Program-made: the position numbers and the translations under genes
Notes under the pieces: generated by a model
Seen by the model: the letters and a program-made list of their open reading frames with translations, nothing else
Told to the model about the DNA's origin: nothing
Databases searched by the model: none
Part shown: positions 35,115-43,379 of the stretch, in pieces
Layout: the number at the start of each line of letters is the position of its first letter
Position numbering within the stretch: position 1 is the stretch's first letter
DNA from: Terfezia claveryi
Taxonomy: Eukaryota > Ascomycota > Pezizomycetes > Pezizales > Pezizaceae
DNA length: 64,000 nt
Assembly (NCBI GenBank): GCA_015179025.1
Contig: WHUX01000041.1
Coordinates: 186,001 to 250,000, forward strand
Direction of reading: 5' to 3'

Positions 35115-35386
35115 TTGAGGCACTGCTTTGCAGCAATTGAGTTCATGAACGGCAGGTCGCCAAGAATTGATGGCAAGTGCCAAGTGTAATGTGATACTTA
35201 GCCCAATTCTCACTAGCAACGTCGCAGATTCCAATTAACTTTACGGTCCAAATCCGATTTTTTTATTCGGGATTTTTGAGGGGGTTGGCGATTTATCCGG
35301 CCGTTTAAATCGCACACGATTTTCGGCTGAAAACTTAACTTTGAATACCCCTATTGTGTGAAGGATAATCTTTGGTTCTTGCAAAG

Positions 35387-36865
35387 ATGGCAGATAAAGG
35401 TAGTAATGTACTTGCCCGGATCTCACCTCAGTTCTGACACTTGCTTACCCTCCCCTTCACAGACTTCGCCGACTACGAAGCCCCCACCCCTATCATCCCC
35501 ACAACCCTCGCCACCATCTCCTCCGTCAGCCCCCCCGGCGCCACTCCTGTCCCTGGGTCCTTCCAACCCCCCCCCAAAATCCCCATCTACTCCCCCTGGT
35601 ACGCAGTCTGGCAGCGGCACTCCCCCTCCGAGTTCCTCCTTGAATTCTACGTCATCATCCTCATCACCTTCGTCGTCTCGATCCATACCTGGGGAGTCCG
35701 TCGCAACCGGCGAATCGCGCGAGAATGGGTTTCTCAGAACAAAGCTATCCTTGAGCGAGAATTCGCCATGGTAGGATTCGATGCCAAGGGTAGGCCCAAC
35801 ACGTTCGCCGAGGGTGGTCAGGATAAGTTACTCTCTGAAGCGGGGTTCGGGGAAAAGGAAGTTCCCGTGGATCTGATTTTGCGGGAGAATAGCCCCACGG
35901 AGTATGAAGTGTATGCGACTGGAAGAAATAATATTGCGTTTATGCATGTGAGCATATCGCTTATGAAGAGAAATAACCCGATTGCACTGGCAGGGGAGTT
36001 TTTAGCCGGGTTTATTTTTGATGCGATCCCTCAGCCGGGGGATAGTGTTACGGTTACGTTGGCACCGTTTGATGGGGGAGAGCAGGCGCTGCTTCAGGCC
36101 GGGGGGAAGAAAGGGGAGAGTAGTAGTAAATTTGATAATTTCATCTGGGCGTTGGTGAATAAGAGGACGATGAATAAGTGGAGGGAGGAGAGATATGATT
36201 TGAGCTTGACGACGACGAGGGATTGGGAAGGACTGCCGAGGTGGTGTAGTATTATGACGGAGGCGAAGAAGATTGGGGATTTGGTGCTGACCAAGGAGGT
36301 TAAGGAGGCGGTGGAGCAAGTTGGGGAGGATGGGGGGCTGGAGTATTTACTTATTAGTGATCAGAGGTTAGAGAAGCCTCAGAGGTGTGCCCCCCCAATT
36401 ACATAACATTGTATATGCCATTACTTTCTAACTTTCTATTTTTTTTACAGGATTGAAGAAACTGTCCCCAAGAAGCGTCAAATAATGCACCTTACCCTCC
36501 CCAGCTCACACTCTCTCTTCTCTCTCATCCCCTTCCTCCCTCTCCCAGGACCTAACGCGGCTACCCCAGCTCTCCTTTCCGCATTTATCCGCCTCACAGA
36601 CCATCTCGTCTTCGTCGCGCATTTCGGGCCAGAAGTACACAGGAAATTGAAGGCGACTAGGGACGAGCAGATCAGGGCTCTGCGGAAGGTGAAGGATGAA
36701 GAGGAGAAGGTGGAGAGAGGCCAGAAAAAGGCTGAGGAGAAGAAGCGAGAGAGGGATGCGAGGTTGAGGGGGATGACGGCGGATGAGCAGAAGAGGTTCT
36801 TGGAAAAGGAGAAGGAGAAGGAGATTAGAAGGGCAGCGAAAAAGAGGAAGGGGATTAAGATGTGA
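35387..36865 (+). CDS. CCDC47/DUF1682 family ER membrane protein
   Basis: Predicted ER protein of the CCDC47 (DUF1682) family; animal CCDC47 is part of the PAT complex that assists multipass membrane protein insertion. Exons: 35387-35399 (only 13 nt: MADK plus one base), 35463-36384 and 36451-36865, giving 449 aa in one frame. The tiny first exon is inferred because it splices to DFADYEAPTP with clean GT-AG borders; the alternative ATG at 35441 lies inside that intron. One membrane helix is visible (FLLEFYVIILITFVVSIHTW), then the DUF1682 body (IAREWVSQNKAILEREFAMVGF, NKWREERYDLSLTTT), and a C-terminal Lys/Glu-rich coiled tail (KKAEEKKRERDARLRGM..EQKRFLEKEKEKE) ending in basic KKRKGIKM, typical for the family. 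A transposon border lies just upstream. Confidence 0.88.
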
Positions 36866-37211
36866 GGACGTTGTGGGATGAGTCGGTTTTGTGGATTATT
36901 TTTTGCTTATGGTGTTGTGGCACTTTTCTCGAAATGTGGTAAAGACGGGAATAAATACACTTACTATAGAAAATAGTAATGATAATTGAATTGTTGTTTG
37001 TGCTGTATGAATACTTCATTAATTCGTAACTGGTTCCTAAATTGCCAAGAGATAAGCTTATGTTTCAACTTTGGACCTCAACTGCAAACAACGAACGGAA
37101 GCTCCCGCGACAGCAACAACAATTCCGCTGACGACATCACTCCTAGAGCCCCATTTAATTTGGCAATCAGAAAGAGCCTGACTCTCCCACAATCTCATCT
37201 TGCACCCCACA

Positions 37212-37888
37212 ATGTCCTTCTACTTCGTTATAATAGGCACAAAAGACAACCCTCTCTACGAAGCCGAATTCGGGACATGGAAGCAAGGTGGTGACGGGGT
37301 TGCAAGAGTACTCCCCCATACTCCATACTCACTTTCACTTCCTCCATCCAGGTCTAACATAACATAACAATAGTTCCGTGACGAGCAACGACACCTAAAT
37401 CAATTCATCGCGCATAGCTCGCTAGATCTATTAGAGGAGTTGCAGTGGGCTGGGACAGGGGGGTCGATGTATTTGAAGTGTATTGAGCGTTTTGCTGGGA
37501 CGGCTGGTGGGGGGTCGGGGGGGGGGGAGGAATAGCAGGAGGGGTGAATGGGGGGGGCGCGGGGGGCGTGTGGGTTAGCGTTTTTTTGACAGCGGGGAGT
37601 AAGTTTACTTGCCCTAGGGTTGGGGATGGGTGGGGTGGGGGTGAAGAAGGGGAAGGAGAAGGGAAGGGAACGGGGGGTTTATTGATGAGGTGCTAATGTG
37701 CAGGTGCAGATATTAAATTTGTGCTGTTGCACGATACGAGAGCAGACGAGCCAATTAGGCAATTTTTTTATGACGTATATGAGTTGTATACGAAGACGTT
37801 GATGAGCCCATTTTATTCGGTGGATATGGAGATTAGAAGTGTGGTGTTTGATGGGAGGGTAAGGGCGGGGGTGAAGAAGTATTTGTAG
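37212..37888 (+). CDS. TRS20: TRAPP complex subunit, sedlin/TRAPPC2 family
   Basis: Small longin-fold subunit of the TRAPP tethering complexes acting in ER-Golgi traffic. Exons: 37212-37307 (MSFYFVIIGTKDNPLYEAEF to GGDGVAR), 37374-37598 (FRDEQRHLNQFIAHSSLDLL..MYLKCIERF) and 37710-37888 (IKFVLLHDTRADEPIRQFFY to VKKYL). All family blocks are present. Between ERFAGT and VSVFLTAG the second exon holds a very G-rich stretch (37510-37575) coding Gly/Ser that the family does not have, and the frame must shift there: exon lengths sum to 500 nt. An 11-G run at 37517-37527 is the likely site, either a real indel, a homopolymer error, or a missed tiny intron. The gene is otherwise intact. Confidence 0.87.
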
Positions 37889-38477
37889 GCGGGAGAGAGA
37901 GGGGTAGAACGGGATTGTATAGGTGGGTGGGAGGAAGGAAATGGGCGTTTTGGGTGTTGTTTATACTAATTTGTGTGTTTGAATTTTTTTAGAATGGGAT
38001 ATCATTGGACTGAATAATATATACCCTTTCCCTGCTATAGTCTCTGTGGGTTTTTTTCTACTACTTAGGGCGTAGTTCTTGATTAGGAAGGACTTCAGGT
38101 TTGTGTTTCTGTTTACTGAGTAGCTGACGGGCGTTCAGGAGCAGCTGTGCTTTGCTCTTTCTCCTGCTTGTCCTTGATTCACGTTTCATGTCAATGTTTA
38201 CATTCTAACAGGTTAATGCAATACATTAGGTACAGTACATGATAACAACATCCCTGATATGTAGGATTCTTCTTCGCCTTTCTCCTCCCCTCCTCGTTCT
38301 CTGCTCCACATTTGGGTAGCTGACCTTCTCAAGCCATACATCCATCCACACCTCAGAACCACCATCCAGGACCAATCACACGTTGTTCACCCCACTACCT
38401 CCCCTCACTGGCTGTCTTCAAAACCTCAACGAACTCTCAGCACCATCTACACTCTCACCTCCCAACTTCAGGGCCTA
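37889..38477. other. Spacer between TRS20 and the 1633-aa gene
   Basis: Holds the TRS20 3' flank and, from about 38270, a C/T-rich stretch ending at the next ATG, as expected for a fungal promoter and 5' UTR. Confidence 0.5.
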
Positions 38478-41400
38478 ATGCCTCCCCCACCACCCCAATC
38501 CCACATCCCCGGCGGAAGTACCCCCGCTCTGCCCCCCGTCTTCGCCCCTCTCGATCCCCAGAGCTTCACTCACCCGCCTCCACCCCTGCCATATAGCTAC
38601 GCCACGCTCCTCCTCCACGCGTTTATCATCTCGGCAATATTACTCGCGGTACCATTTTTGGTTTATTGGATGTTTTTGAAGGTGAGGAAGTGGAGGAGTG
38701 GACGTCTTCGCCATCCACAGATTCAAGGGAGAGGATGGGATGAGGAACAGAATGGTGTTGATGGTGGCAGAGGTGGTGGTGGTAGTGGTGGTAGTGGTGG
38801 TAGTGGTGGCGAGAGGGGGACTATAGTGGAGACCATGAGAAATGTGTTGTGGGGAAGTTTGAGGGGGTTGACTGGTACGGGTGCGAGGAGGGGAATAAGT
38901 GGGGGAGGAAGGGCAAGGGGAGGTTATAATACGTTGCCGTTACCAGGGATGCAGGTGAAACGGGTGGAAATCAAACGGGGAAGGACGCTGCAGCAGGCGG
39001 AGAGTAGTGGTCGTTGGGGAGGGGCTAGGAGTTCTATGATAGGGGAGTATGGGAATGGGAGGAGAGATGATGATTATGATGCAGATAATAGATATGGTAA
39101 TGCAGCGGTAGTAGGTAGGAGGAGGGCTGTGAGTGGCCCTTTTGGGTATGGAGTCGGGCCAGAGAGGGGTAGTAACATACAGTCGACGAGGCAAGAGATG
39201 CAAAGAGTACAAGACCGTGGAGCTGGTGGGAAGCATGGATCTTTTTCTACGGCCTCTTCGAATACGGCCTCTGTGGGGGCTGTAAGGAAGAGGTCGGTGG
39301 GGATTCCCGTTGTGGGGTTTGATATCCCCTCTCCGCTTCCTCGAACTCCGATGGGTAAAAATAACCAGCCTCAGAACGCTACAGACGCTTCTGATCTGTT
39401 CAATATGTGGGATGATATTCCTCTTCGAGAGACGGGGAATCCCAGAATCGTTAGTGGAGGCTATGGGGGTTGTGGAGCGAAAGTTGGTAATGATACAAGA
39501 GTTTTCTCAGGCTCGGTGAAAAAGGAAAATTTGAATACCAATTTGATGACTGCAGGGGTTAGTCCACAAATACGTCAACAGCACAATGAAGAGAGTAGGA
39601 GCGGTGAGATGGTTGATGCTGATCAGGGGCGCCCAAAGAGGCAGCATTGGTGGAAGGAGTGGATGGGAGACAGTAAACAGGGGATATTGACTGAGGAGAA
39701 AAATAGGCTGGGTGTTTTTCATGGCGGTGGGAGTGGGGTAACGAAACCGAGAATCGATGCTGTCTTGGGAGTGGTTCCACCAGTGGGAAGTCCGAGACGC
39801 GCGGGGAGTGTGGATAGATGTGGTGGTAATTCCAATGGTTTGAGATTCTACATGAGAGGGGCGAAGAATGAGGCGAGTTTTGATGGTGGACGGGGGTTAG
39901 TGGGGGTGGCGATGGTGGCGGGGGATGGGATTGGGGAAAGTCCTAGCGAGGATGAGGCTACCAGTGAGGGGGATAGTAGTAGCCGGGAGTGGAGATGGGG
40001 GAGGGGAAGGGGCAGGTATGACGGCGGTGAAGATAGCTCGGAGACATGTGATGATTTGAGGTGTGCGAGGTTGATTGCTGCTTCGCAGTCATCAGAGTGG
40101 ACGAGGGAGAGGAGTAGTATTAGGCAGGAGGTTGGAGAATCATTGACTACGGGGAAGACTGATGCAAGTACTAGTACGGTAGTGAGTGTCAGTGATGCAA
40201 GCACTGATAATACAACGACATTGGAGGAACTTTCTGGGGATGCTGTGAGTGATGGTACACCGACACGGGACTCTCTACTCCCTTTGGTGATGTGGGTGAA
40301 TGAGTATGAGAGGGTTGACGATGCTGTGCAGAGATGTGGAACATCTAGTTCAGAAGCATCTGGTTCAGAAACGCCTCGTCCAGCCTTCCCCAAGCCCGCA
40401 GCAACTCTCACTACCAACCGAACTTCAGCATGTTTTTCATCATCAACTTCATCGGACTCCACTCCTTCCACACCTCGACCCATCCTACAAACTCGTGGCT
40501 TCCAATACCAATCACCCCGCCCAATCACACCGCCCACAGGTACGCCATCAATCCGATTCCACGTCCCCCGGCCCACAGGGCACCTTTTCCTGCAAAAGGT
40601 CTTTAAGCCACATATCAAGCAGTATGGAAACCTCCTCTTACCGCCACTTAGCAGAATTCTTTATGAGAAATGGAGAAAACACAGTATTCCTTTATATCAG
40701 AAGGAACCTAGTTTGGAGGAAGGCTGGTGTCTGGGATCAGGAGACGGCAGGAGGGAGAGGGATCGATGGTTGAGGCTGCGGTCGGGGAGATATGAGGGAC
40801 AGGGAGTGGATAGATTGACGGGCGGGGTGATGAAAAGACGGTGCTCAGATCCGGGGGTGAGGAGATGTATAGGCAAGATGTGGACGCAGGCTGTGGATTT
40901 TGTGAGGGCTGTGGACAAGGAGGGGGGAGTGAAGAAGGTGGTTAGGATGAAGGGGAATGAAGCTTTGATAGGGCAGAGGGGTATGGGAATGATGTATTTC
41001 CCAGAGTGGTTTTCTCCGGGGTGGGAAAGTGAGGATGAAGAGATTTTCCGTTTTTTGCACGATGATAGTGACGATGGAGAGGAAGCGAGTGATCAGGATG
41101 TGAATGTTGTGCTTAAACATATTGCGAAAGAAAAGCGGAGAGAGTTGACAGAGCTTTTAAGGGAGTTTAGTGAGCAGATGTTTTTGAAGGAGGTCGATGC
41201 GAGGTTGGAATGGTGGTGGTGGCAGACAAGAGGTGCTACGGCGGGACTTGCTGGGAGGGAGGCTGAGCGGAGGAGGGAGTTTTTGTTGTTGCAGGAGGGC
41301 AGAGCGGGAATTGATTTTCCGGTGGAAATGGAGAAGGAATATTATAATAACCGCTTCAGGGGGGAGGTTCAGGAGGGAATGAAGTGGGAGGCTTGGAGGT

Positions 41401-43379
41401 GGGAAACGGATGTCCCGGAGGGTGTGAGGGATCTAGGAGCGTATTGCTTCCCGAAGCCTCCACAGGGTGCGGGAACGAGGTACTTAGGCAGGAGGGCCAG
41501 CGTGGATGGTGTGAATGCAGTGGGAGTTGACCCTAGGAGGTGGGGGATTAGATATAAGCATGACACGAGGGGTTTAGGGAGGGTTCGGTTAGGGGATAAG
41601 ATGTTGGAGAGAGCGAGGAGGCTTGTACGGGGCGAGGAAAGGGTAAAATTTGGAAAAGAGAGGGAAGCAGTGAAGAAGAAATGGGAGGAGGCAGGGGGGC
41701 TGGTGAGTCCAGAAGAGTTGTTTTCTTATAATGTTCCTAGGGTTTGGAAGAGGGAGAAGGTCACGACAGGGATTAGGGATGCACTGGGGTTACGTAGTGG
41801 TGGGAGTGGGAGTGTGAATGAAGATGATCCAGTGCGTACGGGAGTGAAGGTAGATGGGGAAGGAGAGCTAACGCAATACAACTCGACTGTTGCTCCTGAA
41901 ATAGGTGGTTCATCTGAGGGGCGGAAGCGGGTTTTTATACCTGGTGATGGAGTCGCATCGACCAGGACTGCAGGAGAAATGACTCCAGATAATGGGAGTG
42001 GAAGTGTGGCTAAAGTCACCAGGAAGGATAACCCAGCGAGAGCAACCAGTTCAACTCGCAGCTATGCCTCAGGTTCGATTTCGAGGTCAAGCCAGTCGAG
42101 ATCACGTGGCAAAGGAATGACTATACTCATGCAACATCGTCGGCGGAGGCGGAGAGCAAGGAGCAACATAGCCAATGCACATGCCGGCATCGGTGTTGGA
42201 ACACCAATGGGAGGGACAAAAGGATGGCCTAGCCTGATAAAATCTCGCGAGGGAAGTACGGGAAGTGGGTATATTGCTGGGGATGAAGATGATCATGATC
42301 TGGGATATGAGGTACTCAGCTTGTCTTCGTCGACATTCATTAGTCTTAGTCTTATGAAGGCAAGGAATCCTTCGTTGGCGGAATCGAGAACGGGGAGCAG
42401 AGTGCCGAGTTGGGGGACTGATGAGAGTGGGGAGAGTGGAAGGAGTGTGGAGAGTGTTAGCTCCGGGTATGGGGGTGAGTGGGGGTGGAGTCGGTTAGGT
42501 GTTAGGAGGAGGGGGAGTGCGAGGACAAGTCATGCAAAAAGTGCTGGTGAAAATGAGGGGGAGAATGAGAATCATTCTGAATGGGAAGGAATGGAACCTC
42601 TACCCATTGGCGACAATGATGATGGTCAATTTGGTGAAGAAAATGCCGAGATTGAGCTCATTCCGGAAGATGTTAGAGGAAGTTGGGGGAGGAATGGGGG
42701 ATATCTAGGCCTTGGAGTGCTTACAGCTGCAAGTGAGGGGAAGAAATCGGCGAAGCGAAGGGTCTTGGCGAAATCGGATGTTTCTGCTCCGGAGATGGGG
42801 AGGAACCAGAGTAGAATTGATACACCGTTTGAACGGGCAAGGTCGGCGTTAATAATTACTAAAAAGGATGTTTCGACGAGCTCGTGTTCCTTGGTTTCTG
42901 GGCACGAAAATGTGGGAAATCCGCCGTGGTTTATGAGTTTGAGAAATTTGCAGGTGCCGGAGGGGAGTAGTGGGAGTGGGAGTGCAAATGCAAGTATTGG
43001 TGGAGTAGGGGATGCGGTGTTTTCAGATAAGGAGGAGAGGAAGGTGGAGAGATTCAGACAAGTGGGAAGGAGGGTGAGGGAGGTAGGGGCCGAGAGGAGG
43101 GGGTTTGAAATTGGAGTGGCGGAGTTCGAGGTTGAGGCTTTGGAAGGGCGGGTAGATAGAGAGAAGCAGGGGGGGGCAAGGAGGAGGGTGGTTAGTGAGC
43201 CCACGGGGATAGGGGCGGGGATGGGTTTGACGCTGAAGGAGGCAGAGAGGGTATTTTGGGATAGGAGTATTAGGAGTGAGGTGGAGGAGTTATGGGGACC
43301 TGTGGGGGAAGAGGAGGTGATTAAGGCACAGGCAGTAAGGGTGCAGGTTGGGGGGGGGGAGTTGGTTGAATTGGATTAG
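38478..43379 (+). CDS. Large single-pass membrane protein of unknown family (1633 aa)
   Basis: One uninterrupted 4.9-kb frame, unusual beside intron-rich neighbours. I do not recognise it. The Pro-rich N-terminus (about 40 aa) precedes one hydrophobic helix at about residues 42-66 (LLLHAFIISAILLAVPFLVYW) followed by basic residues, giving a likely N-out, C-in orientation. Residues about 95-115 are a Gly/Ser repeat. Long Ser/Gly/Arg-rich disordered regions follow. A more ordered core lies around residues 690-1120: HVPRPTGHLFLQKVFKPHIK, GWCLGSGDGRRERDRWLRLR, CIGKMWTQAVDFVRAV, GMMYFPEWFSPGW, RLEWWWWQTRGATAGL, and GIRYKHDTRGLGRVRLG, rich in Trp and Arg. The tail is disordered except for a conserved-looking end (LKEAERVFWDRSIRSEVEEL). 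It may be a cell-cortex or morphology protein, but this is a guess. Confidence 0.72.
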   Translation: MPPPPPQSHIPGGSTPALPPVFAPLDPQSFTHPPPPLPYSYATLLLHAFIISAILLAVPFLVYWMFLKVRKWRSGRLRHPQIQGRGWDEEQNGVDGGRGGGGSGGSGGSGGERGTIVETMRNVLWGSLRGLTGTGARRGISGGGRARGGYNTLPLPGMQVKRVEIKRGRTLQQAESSGRWGGARSSMIGEYGNGRRDDDYDADNRYGNAAVVGRRRAVSGPFGYGVGPERGSNIQSTRQEMQRVQDRGAGGKHGSFSTASSNTASVGAVRKRSVGIPVVGFDIPSPLPRTPMGKNNQPQNATDASDLFNMWDDIPLRETGNPRIVSGGYGGCGAKVGNDTRVFSGSVKKENLNTNLMTAGVSPQIRQQHNEESRSGEMVDADQGRPKRQHWWKEWMGDSKQGILTEEKNRLGVFHGGGSGVTKPRIDAVLGVVPPVGSPRRAGSVDRCGGNSNGLRFYMRGAKNEASFDGGRGLVGVAMVAGDGIGESPSEDEATSEGDSSSREWRWGRGRGRYDGGEDSSETCDDLRCARLIAASQSSEWTRERSSIRQEVGESLTTGKTDASTSTVVSVSDASTDNTTTLEELSGDAVSDGTPTRDSLLPLVMWVNEYERVDDAVQRCGTSSSEASGSETPRPAFPKPAATLTTNRTSACFSSSTSSDSTPSTPRPILQTRGFQYQSPRPITPPTGTPSIRFHVPRPTGHLFLQKVFKPHIKQYGNLLLPPLSRILYEKWRKHSIPLYQKEPSLEEGWCLGSGDGRRERDRWLRLRSGRYEGQGVDRLTGGVMKRRCSDPGVRRCIGKMWTQAVDFVRAVDKEGGVKKVVRMKGNEALIGQRGMGMMYFPEWFSPGWESEDEEIFRFLHDDSDDGEEASDQDVNVVLKHIAKEKRRELTELLREFSEQMFLKEVDARLEWWWWQTRGATAGLAGREAERRREFLLLQEGRAGIDFPVEMEKEYYNNRFRGEVQEGMKWEAWRWETDVPEGVRDLGAYCFPKPPQGAGTRYLGRRASVDGVNAVGVDPRRWGIRYKHDTRGLGRVRLGDKMLERARRLVRGEERVKFGKEREAVKKKWEEAGGLVSPEELFSYNVPRVWKREKVTTGIRDALGLRSGGSGSVNEDDPVRTGVKVDGEGELTQYNSTVAPEIGGSSEGRKRVFIPGDGVASTRTAGEMTPDNGSGSVAKVTRKDNPARATSSTRSYASGSISRSSQSRSRGKGMTILMQHRRRRRRARSNIANAHAGIGVGTPMGGTKGWPSLIKSREGSTGSGYIAGDEDDHDLGYEVLSLSSSTFISLSLMKARNPSLAESRTGSRVPSWGTDESGESGRSVESVSSGYGGEWGWSRLGVRRRGSARTSHAKSAGENEGENENHSEWEGMEPLPIGDNDDGQFGEENAEIELIPEDVRGSWGRNGGYLGLGVLTAASEGKKSAKRRVLAKSDVSAPEMGRNQSRIDTPFERARSALIITKKDVSTSSCSLVSGHENVGNPPWFMSLRNLQVPEGSSGSGSANASIGGVGDAVFSDKEERKVERFRQVGRRVREVGAERRGFEIGVAEFEVEALEGRVDREKQGGARRRVVSEPTGIGAGMGLTLKEAERVFWDRSIRSEVEELWGPVGEEEVIKAQAVRVQVGGGELVELD
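38764..38815 (+). repeat. 9-bp tandem repeat coding Gly-Gly-Ser
   Basis: GGTGGTAGT is repeated within GGTGGTGGTAGTGGTGGTAG, giving GGSGGSGGSGG in the large membrane protein. Likely length-variable. Confidence 0.8.

Larger units (their letters stand above)
33044..35353. mobile_element. Outer inverted-repeat element (about 2.3 kb) ending next to the CCDC47-like gene
   Basis: Left end TAGGGGTATTCAAAGTTA (33044-33061) and right end TAACTTTGAATACCCCTA (35336-35353) are perfect 18-bp inverted repeats, with weaker similarity further in (TTTTTTGGCCG/CGGCTGAAAA). Two other inverted-repeat elements lie inside. The interior also has two acidic-peptide frames (33620-33857 and 34264-34506). The right border is only 33 bp from the likely ATG at 35387. 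TA or TTA target duplication fits Harbinger- or Tc1-like insertion, not resolved. Confidence 0.65.

Noticed and set aside
39848..40618. 256-codon open frame on the minus strand within the 1633-aa gene
   Set aside because: It is the antisense of a Ser/Gly-rich coding region with biased codons; its product is Leu/Ser-rich low complexity with no domain or splice context.
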